The position numbers and the translations under genes are program-made. From Nocardia bovistercoris (lineage in GTDB: Bacteria > Actinomycetota > Actinomycetes > Mycobacteriales > Mycobacteriaceae), in contig NZ_JADMLG010000006.1 in the NCBI RefSeq assembly GCF_015674855.1, forward strand, positions 387,857 through 451,856: a stretch of 64,000 nucleotides of DNA, given 5' to 3'. Below the pieces are notes generated by a model. It ran no database searches and had not been told where the DNA came from. It was given only the letters and a program-made list of their open reading frames with translations. Position 1 is the first letter of the stretch, and each line of letters opens with the position of its first letter. Shown here in pieces: positions 26,022-35,208 of this stretch.

Positions 26022-27383
26022 GTGACCGTGCCGTCCTCCCCCGTCTCCACCGCGATCATCGGAGCGGGCATCGCCGGACTCACCGCGGGCAAGATGCTCG
26101 GGGACTACGGAATCCCGTACACCTGCTTCGAATCCTCGGACCGAATCGGCGGCAACTGGGCCTTCGGGAACCCGAACGGACATTCCAGCGCCTACCGGTC
26201 CCTGCACATCGACACCTCGAAATACCGGCTCTCGTTCCAGGACTTCCCCATCCCGGAGCACTACCCGGACTTCCCGCACCACTCCCAGATCAAGGCGTAC
26301 CTCGACGACTACGCCGATGCGTTCGACCTGCTGGACAACATCGAATTCGGCAACGGCGTCGTACACGCCGAACACCACGACGGCGGCGGCTGGACCCTGC
26401 GCACCCAGGACGGAACCGCGCGCGACTTCGACTTCCTCGTGGTCGCCAACGGCCACCACTGGGATCCGCGCTATCCGGAATTCCCGGGGGAATTCACCGG
26501 ACAGACCCTGCATTCGCACCACTACATCGACCTCTTCGACCCGATCGACATGCGCGATGCCCGCATCCTCGTGGTCGGCATCGGCAACAGCGCCGCCGAC
26601 ATCGCGGTCGAAGTCTCCTCACGCGCCCTGCGCAACACCGTCTACCTGTCCACCCGTACAGGTTCGTGGATCGTGCCGAAATACATGGCGGGCAAGCCGG
26701 TCGACAAATACGGCGGCGCACTGCCTTTCGTGCCCCGCCGGGTGTTCCGCACCCTGGTCAACAACTTCGCGGAATTCCTCGCGGGCAATCCGGAACAGTG
26801 GGGCCTGCCCAAGCCGCCGCACCGCTTCCTGGACGCGCACGGCACCCAATCGGTGGAACTGCCGCTTCGCCTCGGCTCCGGCGACGTGATCCCCAAACCG
26901 AATGTCGAACGCCTCGACGGTTCGACCGTGCATTTCGCCGACGGCACCGAGGCCGAGATCGACGTGATCGTCTACGCGACCGGATACAACATCAGCTTCC
27001 CGTTCTTCGACCCCGCCTTCCTCAGCGCGCCCGACAACCGAATACGGCTCTACAAACGGATATTCGCGCCGGGTATGCCCGATCTCGCCTTCTCCGGGTT
27101 CGCCCAGTCGGTGCCGACCCTGTTCCCGTTCGTGGAATGCCAGGCCAAGGTGATCGCGGCCTACGCCGCGGGCGAGTACCGGCCGCCGTCGGAGGCGGCG
27201 ATGGAGGAGACCATCACCGCCGACGAGCAGCTGTATCTGGGGCACGTCCTCGACCGGCCGCGCCACACCCAGCAGGTCGAGTTCTACCACTACGAGCGAC
27301 AGATGCGCGTCGAGGAACTTCCCCTCGGTCGCGAACGCGCGCAGGTCGAGGGGCCTGCACTGCACGCGGGGAGTCGAGTATGA
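26022..27383 (+). CDS. Flavin-containing monooxygenase (FMO), copy B
   Basis: 453-aa paralogue of the FMO at 21497, with the same FAD motif GAGIAG, the GGNWAFGNPNG loop, fingerprint FTGQTLHSHHY (about residue 155) and NADPH motif GIGNSAADIA. A GTG at 26022 is used; a second GTG at 26028 is possible. Its stop overlaps the ATG of the hydrolase (ATGA), so the two are translationally coupled, followed by the DapB-like and SDR genes. In this operon a Baeyer-Villiger-type oxidation followed by ester hydrolysis is a reasonable reading, but the substrate is unknown. Confidence 0.9.
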   Translation: MTVPSSPVSTAIIGAGIAGLTAGKMLGDYGIPYTCFESSDRIGGNWAFGNPNGHSSAYRSLHIDTSKYRLSFQDFPIPEHYPDFPHHSQIKAYLDDYADAFDLLDNIEFGNGVVHAEHHDGGGWTLRTQDGTARDFDFLVVANGHHWDPRYPEFPGEFTGQTLHSHHYIDLFDPIDMRDARILVVGIGNSAADIAVEVSSRALRNTVYLSTRTGSWIVPKYMAGKPVDKYGGALPFVPRRVFRTLVNNFAEFLAGNPEQWGLPKPPHRFLDAHGTQSVELPLRLGSGDVIPKPNVERLDGSTVHFADGTEAEIDVIVYATGYNISFPFFDPAFLSAPDNRIRLYKRIFAPGMPDLAFSGFAQSVPTLFPFVECQAKVIAAYAAGEYRPPSEAAMEETITADEQLYLGHVLDRPRHTQQVEFYHYERQMRVEELPLGRERAQVEGPALHAGSRV

Positions 27384-28360
27384 GCACCGCACGGGAAACG
27401 CACGCGGCGCCTTCGGCGTCCCTCATCTTCACCTCGCAGGGAACAGACTGCCACGCTTGGCATTTCCGGGGCGAAGGCGAGCAGTTCGCCACGGCCGCCG
27501 GACGTCCCGCCGTGGTCATGGCCCACGGCTTCGCGGCCACCAAGGACTGTGGACTCGACTCGTTCGCGCGCGGTTTCGCCGCCATCGGACTCGACGTCCT
27601 CGCCTTCGACTACCGCGGCTTCGGCGCGAGCGCGGGCGAACCGCGCCAGATCATCTCGCCGTCGGGCCAGGTGCAGGACTATCGCGCGGCCCTGCGCGCG
27701 GCCGCCGAACTGCCAGGCGTCGACCCGAACCGGCTGGTGCTGTGGGGCGTGTCCATGTCGGGCGGCACCGTTCTCGAGGTCGCGGCGGGCCGTTCCGACA
27801 TCGCCGCCGTCATCTCGCTCACCCCTTTGGTGAACTCCCTCGCGAGCGACCGGCCCGCACCTCGGCCGTCCTCCGACGTCGCGGCCAGAGGCGCCGCTGG
27901 TCGCCGACCGAGCACCACCGCGCGCCTGCTGCTGCGCGCGGTGCGCGACAAGTACGCGCAGACCTCGGGCCGCGACCGGCTGATGGCGCCCGCCGTCGGA
28001 CGTCCCGACGAGGTCGCGTTGCTGAATCTGCCCGGCACCTACGAGGATTACGCCTCCATCGCCGGACCGACGTGGCGCAACGAGGTGAACGCCTCGATCG
28101 CGCTCGACGCGTTGACGCACCGGCCGCACCGGTTCGCCGCCGACCTGCGCTGCCCGGCGCTGTTCCAGATTGCCGACTACGACCGCTGCGTCCCGGTGCG
28201 GGCCGCGATCAGAGCGGGCGTGCGCGCCCGCGCCCAGATCCGGCACTATCCCTGCGACCATTTCGACGTCTACCCGGGCAAGCGCTGGCACGAATCCATC
28301 CGCGACCACCAGGCGCGCTTCCTGACCAAGGCGCTCGGCGCGGGCGCGGTGTCGTCGTGA
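27380..28360 (+). CDS. Alpha/beta hydrolase
   Basis: 326-aa serine hydrolase. The oxyanion segment is VMAHGFAATKD, the nucleophile elbow is GVSMSGG (Ser about residue 132), the Asp candidate is in QIADYDRCVPV, and the His is in YPCDHFDVYPG near the end. The ATG overlaps the FMO stop in ATGA; the longer open frame upstream is a shadow. It resembles dienelactone-hydrolase/peptidase-like actinobacterial hydrolases. Next to a monooxygenase it could open the ester or lactone that enzyme makes. Confidence 0.86.
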   Translation: MSTARETHAAPSASLIFTSQGTDCHAWHFRGEGEQFATAAGRPAVVMAHGFAATKDCGLDSFARGFAAIGLDVLAFDYRGFGASAGEPRQIISPSGQVQDYRAALRAAAELPGVDPNRLVLWGVSMSGGTVLEVAAGRSDIAAVISLTPLVNSLASDRPAPRPSSDVAARGAAGRRPSTTARLLLRAVRDKYAQTSGRDRLMAPAVGRPDEVALLNLPGTYEDYASIAGPTWRNEVNASIALDALTHRPHRFAADLRCPALFQIADYDRCVPVRAAIRAGVRARAQIRHYPCDHFDVYPGKRWHESIRDHQARFLTKALGAGAVSS

Positions 28361-28406
28361 CGGCGAGATGTTCGACACCACGATTCTTCGAAATTCAGGA
28401 GTGACA

Positions 28407-29468
28407 ATGACATTGCGCGTCATCCAGTGGGCGACCGGCACCGTGGGCAAGCACGCGATCGCGGCCGTCCATGACCACCCGGACCTCGAACTGGTCGGGG
28501 TCTACGTCTACAGCGAGGCGAAGGCGGGCCTGGATGCGGGCGATATCGCGGGCATCGCCCCGCTCGGCGTCCTCGCCACCCGCGATATCGAGGAAATCCT
28601 CGCCATCGACGCCGACTGCGTGCTCTACATGCCGCAGGGCGAGATGAACCCGCCCGGCGCCGTCGAGGACATCTGCCGACTGCTCGCCTCGGGCAAGAAC
28701 GTGATCTCCACGGCCGTCACCTCGCTCATCTACCCGCTCAGCCTCGGACAGGACGTCGTCGACCAGCTCGAACAAGCCTGCGCACAGGGCTCGACCTCCT
28801 TCCACGCCACCGGGATCGAACCCGGTTGGGCCGCCGAGATCCTGCCGCTCACCATCTCACCGCTGCTGTCGCGCACCGAATCGATTCTGGTGCAGGAACT
28901 CATGGACTACTCCACCTACGACAGCCGCGACATGGTGTTCGACATCATGGGTTTCGGCAAGCACCCCGACGAACCGGTCATCATGGCCGAACCGGCCATG
29001 GCCAAGGTGGTGTTCAGCGCGCCGCTGATGCTGCTGGCCGACGGTCTCGGTGCCACCATCGATGACTACGTGTTCCACCGCGAGGTCGCCGTCGCGCCCG
29101 AGGCGTTCGACACCAAGGTCGGCCGCATCGAGGCGGGAACCGTATCGGCGCAACGTTTCTCGCTCACCGCCATCGTCGAGGGCCGCCCCGCCCTCACCGT
29201 CGAGCACATCACCCGCATGCGCGCGGACCAGGCTCCCGACTGGCCGGAGGGCCGAGGCTGGCGCGTCACCATCGAGGGCACCCCCTCCATGACCATGGAC
29301 GCCGTGATCAGCACCAACGGCGAGGACGAAGTCGACCAAGGCTGTCTCGGCACCGCCATGCACGCCGTGCACGCGATCCCACCGGTCTGCGCGGCCACCC
29401 CCGGCATCCGCACCTTCCTCGACCTCCCCTTGATCACCGGCCGCCACATCCTGCGCGCCGCCCGGTAG
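28407..29468 (+). CDS. DapB-like NAD(P)-dependent reductase
   Basis: 353-aa Rossmann-fold protein starting MTLRVIQWATGTVGKHA, where the glycine-rich ATGTVG binds the dinucleotide. It continues with a dihydrodipicolinate-reductase-like N-terminal domain (CVLYMPQGE at about 75-83) and a large C-terminal domain of the 2,4-diaminopentanoate-dehydrogenase-like group. AGGAG lies 6 nt before the ATG at 28407. Such genes are frequent in actinobacterial lipid/steroid catabolic clusters, mostly uncharacterised. It sits 46 bp behind the hydrolase and 30 bp before the extended SDR, so it is part of the FMO-B operon. Confidence 0.8.
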   Translation: MTLRVIQWATGTVGKHAIAAVHDHPDLELVGVYVYSEAKAGLDAGDIAGIAPLGVLATRDIEEILAIDADCVLYMPQGEMNPPGAVEDICRLLASGKNVISTAVTSLIYPLSLGQDVVDQLEQACAQGSTSFHATGIEPGWAAEILPLTISPLLSRTESILVQELMDYSTYDSRDMVFDIMGFGKHPDEPVIMAEPAMAKVVFSAPLMLLADGLGATIDDYVFHREVAVAPEAFDTKVGRIEAGTVSAQRFSLTAIVEGRPALTVEHITRMRADQAPDWPEGRGWRVTIEGTPSMTMDAVISTNGEDEVDQGCLGTAMHAVHAIPPVCAATPGIRTFLDLPLITGRHILRAAR

Positions 29469-29498
29469 CGGCGGCGCGACGGAGGAGATGTAGCGCGG

Positions 29499-30533
29499 AT
29501 GACCAGGCGGAAAGTGCTGGTGATGGGCGCGAGCGGCTTCGTCGGGTCGACCGTGACCCGGCAGCTCGTGGCGCGCGGCGACGAGGTTCGCGTGTTGCTG
29601 CGCGAGAGCAGTCCGACCAGGGGCATCGATGATCTCGATGTCGAGCGGCACTACGGCGATATCTTCGACACCGCCGCCGTCACCGCGGCCATGGCCGACC
29701 GCGAGGTGGTCTTCTACTGTGTCGTCGACACCCGCGCCTGGCTGCGGGATCCGGCTCCGCTGGTGCGCACCAATGTGGATGGCCTGCGCGGCGTCCTCGA
29801 CATCGCGGTGCGCGCGCAGCTCACGCGCTTCGTGTTCACCAGCACGATCGGCACCATCGCCCTGTCCGAGGACGGCAGCGCGGTCACCGAGGAACAACCG
29901 CACAACTGGGCGCACCGGGGCGGCGCGTACATCGCCTCGCGGCGCGCCGCCGAGGACATGGTGCTCGAATACCATCGCGCACAAGGACTCCCGGCGGTCG
30001 CGCTGTGCGTCGGGCACACCTACGGCCCGCGCGACTGGCAGCCGACGCCGCACGGATCGCTGGTCGCCATGGCCGCGCTCGGCAAGCTGCCCGCCTACTT
30101 CCGCGATATCTCGATGATGGCGGTCGGCATCGAGGACGCGGCGCGAGCGCATCTGCTCGCCGCCGAGCACGGCCGCGTCGGACAGCGCTACATCATCACC
30201 GAGAGTCACATGCGCACCGAGGACATCTACCGGATCGCGGCCGAGACCACCGGCGTGCGTCCGCCGCGTTTCGGCATCCCGGTGCCCGCCCTGGTGACGC
30301 TCGGATACCTGTCCAGCGCGGCGGCGGCCGTGCTGCGCCGGGACTTCCCGCTCAACCGCACCGCCGTCGGTCTGCTGCGCGCCTGTTCGCCCCTGGACCA
30401 CGGCAAGGCGACACGCGAACTGCGCTGGCACCCGTCCCCGACCGCCGACGCCATCCGCGAGGCCGCCCGCTTCTACCGGCAGCGCCACGAACAACGCCGC
30501 CGCGCCGACCCCGAGACGACGACAACCAGTTGA
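29499..30533 (+). CDS. Extended SDR (epimerase/3beta-HSD-like) with YxxxR
   Basis: 344-aa NAD(P)-binding protein of the extended SDR group. The motif GASGFVGSTV is at about residues 10-19, followed by VRTNVDGLRGVLD and the catalytic Ser in FTSTIG. The usual Tyr-x-x-x-Lys reads YIASR, Lys replaced by Arg, followed by the normal RAAEDMV helix. Arg may keep partial function or mark a non-catalytic paralogue. The C-terminal half contains GHTYGPRDWQ and a hydrophobic segment (about 260-280) that could associate with membranes, as in steroid dehydrogenase-like members. In operon with the DapB-like gene. Confidence 0.82.
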   Translation: MTRRKVLVMGASGFVGSTVTRQLVARGDEVRVLLRESSPTRGIDDLDVERHYGDIFDTAAVTAAMADREVVFYCVVDTRAWLRDPAPLVRTNVDGLRGVLDIAVRAQLTRFVFTSTIGTIALSEDGSAVTEEQPHNWAHRGGAYIASRRAAEDMVLEYHRAQGLPAVALCVGHTYGPRDWQPTPHGSLVAMAALGKLPAYFRDISMMAVGIEDAARAHLLAAEHGRVGQRYIITESHMRTEDIYRIAAETTGVRPPRFGIPVPALVTLGYLSSAAAAVLRRDFPLNRTAVGLLRACSPLDHGKATRELRWHPSPTADAIREAARFYRQRHEQRRRADPETTTTS

Positions 30534-30575
30534 CCACCGGCCCGACCGGCCACACCGCATCGGAAGAAGAGAACG

Positions 30576-31586
30576 ATGTCCCGACTCGACCTATCGACCG
30601 CGCAGATCGTGCCGACGGTCTCCATGGCCGACGCCGCAACCCAGGACCATTCCACCGGCGACAAGCAGTTCCCTGGACTCCACAACGACCTGCTGTTCCT
30701 GTGGGCGATGGTGGACACCGCCAACGGCAAGCGCTACGAACTCGTGCGCACGCTGTCCGCCAGCGCCGCTTTCGATTTCACGCTGCACGAGTGCCATCCC
30801 GACCTGTGGGCCTACCCGCGCACCGTCCGCATTCCCGGCGAGCACGACCTGTACTGGGGTCCGATCCTGTGGCTGGAGCGCGACGGGCAGCACAGCGCGT
30901 TCTCGGCGAATCTGACGATGGCCGCCAAGCACCGGATGACGGTCGCCCTCGGTCCACGAGGTTACGTGTGGAAGGAGGACGACGTGGTCGACGTGCTGCT
31001 CACCCCGCTGCCGGACAATGTCACCCGCATCGACGTGCCAGGCGAACCCGACGACGTCGGCTACACCAGTTCCGGCTGCACCGTCTCCGGTTCCATCGAG
31101 GGGTCGCCCATCACCGGCGGCTACGGCGGACTCGACCGCATGTACTGTCTGCCCGGGCTCAGCGCGCACGCCTCCAAGATCTCCCACCTCGAGCACTACT
31201 GGTTCGTCTGGGGCGCGGTGTTCGACGACGGGCACTGGGAGACCGGCAACACCATGCTCGGCGCGGGTGGCTACGCGACCGCGACCTTCCACCGCCAAGG
31301 CGAACCGCCCGTGATCGCGACCAACGACGAGGTCGAATCGAGCGTGCTGTGGGACACCAGAGATGACGTGTCGCAACCACATATCGCCACGCTGTCCTTC
31401 GGCGGCCACACCTTCGACTTCCAGGGCACCCACAACGCCGCGGCCTGCGCGGCGGCGCTCGGCATCGCCTGGCTGCACGGCACCGTGCAGGAGCGCGGCG
31501 CGGCGCGGCCGGTCGCGAGCTGGTCGACGATGGAGGTCATCCAGCGCAACTGGGGAGGCAGCGGCGGCCGCGCCACACCGCGCTGA
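30576..31586 (+). CDS. Unknown, possibly AttH/CrtC-like lipocalin-fold protein
   Basis: 336-aa protein, rich in beta strands, Trp and Tyr, with no signal peptide or membrane segment. Phrases such as PILWLERDGQHSAFSANL, GSPITGGYGGLDRMY and LEHYWFVWGAVFDDGHWETG resemble the tandem lipocalin-like layout of AttH/CrtC hydratase-type proteins, but I cannot assign it firmly. It follows the extended SDR by 42 bp and precedes the IclR gene, so it is probably the last enzyme or binding protein of the FMO-B operon. An alternative is a substrate-binding protein without catalytic role. Confidence 0.7.
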   Translation: MSRLDLSTAQIVPTVSMADAATQDHSTGDKQFPGLHNDLLFLWAMVDTANGKRYELVRTLSASAAFDFTLHECHPDLWAYPRTVRIPGEHDLYWGPILWLERDGQHSAFSANLTMAAKHRMTVALGPRGYVWKEDDVVDVLLTPLPDNVTRIDVPGEPDDVGYTSSGCTVSGSIEGSPITGGYGGLDRMYCLPGLSAHASKISHLEHYWFVWGAVFDDGHWETGNTMLGAGGYATATFHRQGEPPVIATNDEVESSVLWDTRDDVSQPHIATLSFGGHTFDFQGTHNAAACAAALGIAWLHGTVQERGAARPVASWSTMEVIQRNWGGSGGRATPR

Positions 31587-31616
31587 TCCTCGGTGCGAGC
31601 CACCGACGCCGACGAC

Positions 31617-31628
31617 TCGAATATTCGA
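31617..31628. promoter_or_regulatory. Palindrome TCGAATATTCGA upstream of IclR
   Basis: Perfect 12-bp palindrome 49 bp before the proposed IclR start, with a TTGACA-like element at 31638-31643. A candidate autoregulatory operator. Confidence 0.45.
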
Positions 31629-31676
31629 ACTGCTACCTTGACATCGTAAGAAGTCGGCACGACAAGGAGGCCAGCG

Positions 31677-32582
31677 ATTCGCGGATCCACCTCGGCCCCC
31701 ACCGTGCGCGTCCTCGATGTGCTCGAGTTGCTGGCGCGGCCCGGCAACGAGCGGCTGCGCTTCTCCGATGTCGCCCGAGAACTCGACCTCACCCAGGCGA
31801 CCGCGCACGCGATCCTCAAGACCCTGACCGATCGCGGCTGGGTCGCGCGCGATCCGGACGGCAAGGCGTTCTCCCTCGGCCCGGTGCTGGCCGCCGTCGC
31901 GGCGCGCGCGGAGGCCGTGCGCCCGCTGTCGGGTCTCGCGCTGGCGCGGGCGCGGGAACTGGCGCGGCGCACCGGCTACCCGACCACCATCGTCGAACGT
32001 GTCAACGACACCTTGGTGATCAGCGCCCCGGAAACCGTCACCGACGAGCAGTTCCCGGTCTTCCCCGGCGACCGCATCCCCTACGCGCTGCCCTTCGGCG
32101 TCGCGTTCGCCGCCTGGGACGCCCCCGAGGAACAGTCCGCCTGGATACGCCGCAGTCCCGTCACCGACCCGGTGGTCATCGACCGGATCGACGCCGTGCT
32201 GGCCCGCACCCGCGATCGCGGATACGACATCGACAGGGCCACACCGGCACTCGCACGCGCCACCCAACTCGTCGGCACCCTCGAACGCGACGGACTGCCC
32301 GCGCACGTGCGGCAGATCATGGACCAGCTGATGGCCGAATGCGCGTCGATCATCTTCCTGCCCGACGACGATCCAGCCAACCGCACCCACCCCATCGCCA
32401 CCCTGTCCGCCCCCGTCTTCGACCACCGCCACCGCGTCGCCCTGCTGCTCGCCGTCAATCCGATGCGAGCCCTCACCGCGGCCCAACTGTCCACGCTGCG
32501 AAGCGAACTCGTCGAGGCCGCCGGGGAGATCTCCGCATCGGCCGCGCCGGACTGGCCCGCGCCGGTGTCGAACGTGCGGTGA
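31677..32582 (+). CDS. IclR-family regulator with probable ATT start
   Basis: 301-aa regulator with an N-terminal winged HTH (RVLDVLELLARPGNERL, then FSDVARELDLTQATAHAIL) and an IclR effector-binding domain (about residues 90-290). No ATG, GTG or TTG lies between the in-frame stop at 31647 and a GTG at 31704. A perfect AAGGAGG at 31664-31670 is 6 nt from an ATT at 31677 but 33 nt from that GTG, so initiation at ATT is favoured; the GTG would trim the first strand before the HTH. It probably regulates the FMO-B operon it follows, in response to a pathway intermediate. Confidence 0.82.
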   Translation: MRGSTSAPTVRVLDVLELLARPGNERLRFSDVARELDLTQATAHAILKTLTDRGWVARDPDGKAFSLGPVLAAVAARAEAVRPLSGLALARARELARRTGYPTTIVERVNDTLVISAPETVTDEQFPVFPGDRIPYALPFGVAFAAWDAPEEQSAWIRRSPVTDPVVIDRIDAVLARTRDRGYDIDRATPALARATQLVGTLERDGLPAHVRQIMDQLMAECASIIFLPDDDPANRTHPIATLSAPVFDHRHRVALLLAVNPMRALTAAQLSTLRSELVEAAGEISASAAPDWPAPVSNVR

Positions 32583-32724
32583 GCCGCGGGGCTTGCACGA
32601 CGAGTCGGAGGAAGCCGCACGCGCGCAAGATGTCGCACCACCGTCGACCCGGGGTCGGGGTCGGTTGGAGCGCTCGTCGTCACCGAATCGTCGCGCGGAT
32701 CGGGTTCGATGGTGGAATGGGTTC

Positions 32725-33102
32725 ATGCGTCTGAACCAAGTCACCGTGGGCAGTACCGACCTCGATCGGTCCGTGCGCTTCTACCGTCTGCTCGGGCTGC
32801 GCTTGATCGTCGAGACCGAGCACTACCTGCGTTTCGAATGCCCGGCTGGTGACAGCACGTTCTCGGTGGATCTGGTCGATGCCGTGCCCGGTGGCGAACA
32901 GGTCACCCTGTATTTCGAAACGGACGACCTGGACGCCGAACACCATCGGCTCGCCGAGGCCGGCGTGGTATTCGACGCACCGCCCGCCGATATGCCATGG
33001 CTGTGGCGTGAGGCGAGACTGCGCGATCCCGACGGCCACCGCCTGTGCCTGTTCCACGCGGGCCGCGACCGGCGCGATCCACCGTGGCGGCTGGATACGT
33101 AG
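32725..33102 (+). CDS. Glyoxalase/VOC superfamily protein
   Basis: 125-aa single-domain VOC protein with STDLDRSVRFYRLLGLRL at the first beta-alpha unit and LRDPDGHRLCLF at the last. The first metal-ligand position, commonly His, is Gln here (NQVTVGS). Family members act as dioxygenases, isomerases, resistance-binding proteins or lyases; nothing here decides between them. The ATG at 32725 is used, since the frame upstream is non-coding in character. Confidence 0.82.
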   Translation: MRLNQVTVGSTDLDRSVRFYRLLGLRLIVETEHYLRFECPAGDSTFSVDLVDAVPGGEQVTLYFETDDLDAEHHRLAEAGVVFDAPPADMPWLWREARLRDPDGHRLCLFHAGRDRRDPPWRLDT

Positions 33103-33119
33103 GCTCGTCGCCGACGCGA

Positions 33120-33180
33120 TCCTCGCCGGGGCCACGGACAGCCATCGAAGGCCGGACAGGGGTTCCAGGATCGGCGAGGA
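33120..33180. terminator. Long-loop inverted repeat between convergent genes
   Basis: TCCTCGCCG (33120-33128) pairs with CGGCGAGGA (33172-33180), a 9-bp stem with a 43-nt loop, between the convergent VOC and thiolase genes. A possible weak terminator. Confidence 0.35.
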
Positions 33181-33207
33181 CGATGCGCCCCCGCCGATCG
33201 CGCGGTC

Positions 33208-34398
33208 CTACCGATCCCCTCGGACCGACAGGATCATGGCGATGCCTTGTCCGCCGCCGCCGCACAGCGCCGCGGCGCCCGTGCCGCCCCCCGCCGCCTT
33301 CAGCGAATGCGCCAGCGACAGTGCGATCCTCGCGCCCGACATGCCGACCGGATGGCCGACGGCGATCGCGCCGCCGTGGATGTTCACCTTGTCGGCGTCG
33401 ATGCCGAGCTGACGCGTCGAGGCGATCGCGACACCCGCGAACGCCTCGTTGATCTCGAAGAGGTCCAGATCGGCGATGGTGGTCTCGCCATCGCGCTTCA
33501 ACGCCGCTTCGATCGCGTTCGCGGGCTGATGCAGCAACGAGGTGTCGGGTCCCGCGACGAGGGCGTGGGCACGGATCTCGGCCAGCCATTCGATGCCGCG
33601 CGCTTCGGCCAGCGCCTTGCTCATCACCACGACCGCCGCCGCACCGTCGGACAGCTGCGAGGACGCGCCCGCGGTGATCGTGCCGTCCTTCGCGAAGGCC
33701 GGACGCAGTTTGCCGAGGGATTCGACGGTGGTCTCGGCGCGGATGCCTTCGTCGGCGGCCACCGTCACCGTGCCCTTGCGGGAGCTGATCTCGACCGGGG
33801 CGATCTCGGCGGCGAAGGCTCCCGATTCCGTCGCCGCGGCGGCAAGGCGGTGCGAGCGGGCCGCGAACTCGTCCTGTTCGGCGCGGCCGATGTTCTCCGA
33901 CGCCTGGTACCGCTCGGTGGAGGCGCCCATGGAGATCTCGTCGAACGCGCAGACCAGCGCGTCGCGGTCGAGCGCGTCCTCGAATCCGGTCGAACCGTAT
34001 TTCAGCCCCTGCCGGGCGCCACGCACCAGGTACGGCGCGTTGGTCATGGATTCCATCCCGCCCGCGACGACCACCTCGGCGGCGCCGGTCGCGATCAGGC
34101 GATCGGCCTGCATGATCGCCTCGAGCCCGGACAGGCACAGGTTGTTGACCGTGGTCGCGGGCACCGTCAACGGCAGTCCAGCGGCGACCGCCGCCTGCCG
34201 CGCCGGATTCGGCCCGACACCGGCCTGCACGACCGTCCCCATGACGACGGCATCGATCCCGGCGGCATCAACCCCGGCCCGCTCGATCGCCGCCGCGATG
34301 GCGCGACCGCCGAGATCGGTCGCCGTCAATGACGCCAACGCACCCGATAGTCGACCGATCGGGGTCCGCGCCCCCGCCACAATCACACTGCTACTCAC
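33208..34398 (-). CDS. Acetyl-CoA acetyltransferase (thiolase)
   Basis: 396-aa thiolase that condenses or cleaves acyl-CoA with acetyl-CoA. The acyl-accepting Cys is in NNLCLSGLEA (about residue 88), the His in NIHGGAIAVGHPVG (about 350) and the second Cys in ALCGGGGQG (about 380). NEAFAG is also present, so the active site is complete. A GTG start at 34398 is chosen for AAGGAGA about 9 nt upstream. The 300 bp behind it is empty, so it stands alone. Confidence 0.93.
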   Translation of the reverse strand: MSSSVIVAGARTPIGRLSGALASLTATDLGGRAIAAAIERAGVDAAGIDAVVMGTVVQAGVGPNPARQAAVAAGLPLTVPATTVNNLCLSGLEAIMQADRLIATGAAEVVVAGGMESMTNAPYLVRGARQGLKYGSTGFEDALDRDALVCAFDEISMGASTERYQASENIGRAEQDEFAARSHRLAAAATESGAFAAEIAPVEISSRKGTVTVAADEGIRAETTVESLGKLRPAFAKDGTITAGASSQLSDGAAAVVVMSKALAEARGIEWLAEIRAHALVAGPDTSLLHQPANAIEAALKRDGETTIADLDLFEINEAFAGVAIASTRQLGIDADKVNIHGGAIAVGHPVGMSGARIALSLAHSLKAAGGGTGAAALCGGGGQGIAMILSVRGDR

Positions 34399-34698
34399 GA
34401 CAGAAATCTCCTTCTCCGGCCCGACGCTCGAGCAACCGACGCTCCCGCGGACCCTGGCGCACGAATCCACCCCCGATCTTCCCATCCGCACGGCCCGGCA
34501 CTGTGACCGGCACAGCGACATCACATCAACCGCGTCGATCGACCGAGAACCCGATTCTCAGCCGCGTCGACGGCCCGGCACGCACGAATACCGCCGTCAC
34601 CTCGGCGTCCCGACGGGATCGCAGCACCCCGCCGGGATTCTCGGGCGAGAACACGACGCATCGGCGCCGCACGTCCGGCGACGCGGCGAGACTTCGCG
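34399..34698. other. Intergenic, thiolase promoter region
   Basis: 300 bp upstream of the thiolase and downstream of HxlR. No credible gene, repeat or hairpin seen. Confidence 0.4.
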
Positions 34699-35190
34699 TC
34701 ATTCCCGCTTCTCGTGCGGCCACGTGGGGTTCAGGCGGATGCGGATCTCGTCGGATCTCGGCTCACGCGGCCGTTCGGACGTCACCCGGACGCCAAGGGG
34801 ACGGTCGGTTTCGCGTTCGACGAAGGACAGGGGTGGGCAGCCGTCCTGGAGGTGTTTGTCGCCCCATTGCATCAGGGACAGGAAGACCGGGAGCAGGTCC
34901 TCGCCCGCCTCGGTGAGGCGGTATTCGTCGCGGGCGCGCATGCCCGGCTCCCGGTAGGGGACGCGCGCGATGATCCGCGCGGCCTCCAGCTGTTTGAGCG
35001 CGCGTGACACCGCGGGGGCCGAGGTTCCGACCCTGGCGGTGAAATCCTCGAATCTGGTTGTGCCGTAGAAGCATTCGCGAACCACGAGGAAGACCGTCTT
35101 GGTGCTGAGCAGGTTCAGCACACGCTGGGCCGAGCAGCCGTCGCCGATCGACCAGTTGTCCCGGTCGCGCAATCGCTCCTCGAACTCCAT
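34699..35190 (-). CDS. HxlR-family winged-helix regulator
   Basis: 163-aa MarR-like regulator of the HxlR type: CSAQRVLNLLSTKTVFLVV opens the winged helix, FEDFTARVGTSAPAVSRALKQLE is the recognition helix and RDEYRLTEAGEDLLPVF the wing/dimer helix. An ATG at 35190 is taken; a GTG two codons earlier is equally open. It is divergent from an SDR/tautomerase pair with two facing 16-bp boxes between them (35209-35267), a typical repressor arrangement. HxlR proteins often respond to electrophiles or quinones. Confidence 0.88.
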   Translation of the reverse strand: MEFEERLRDRDNWSIGDGCSAQRVLNLLSTKTVFLVVRECFYGTTRFEDFTARVGTSAPAVSRALKQLEAARIIARVPYREPGMRARDEYRLTEAGEDLLPVFLSLMQWGDKHLQDGCPPLSFVERETDRPLGVRVTSERPREPRSDEIRIRLNPTWPHEKRE

Positions 35191-35208
35191 CGCCACCCGA
35201 CCAGTGTA

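Noticed and set aside
25901..27379. N-terminal extension of the alpha/beta hydrolase frame into the FMO gene
   Set aside because: The FMO frame has all FAD/NADPH motifs. The hydrolase has a good ATG in an ATGA overlap at 27380.
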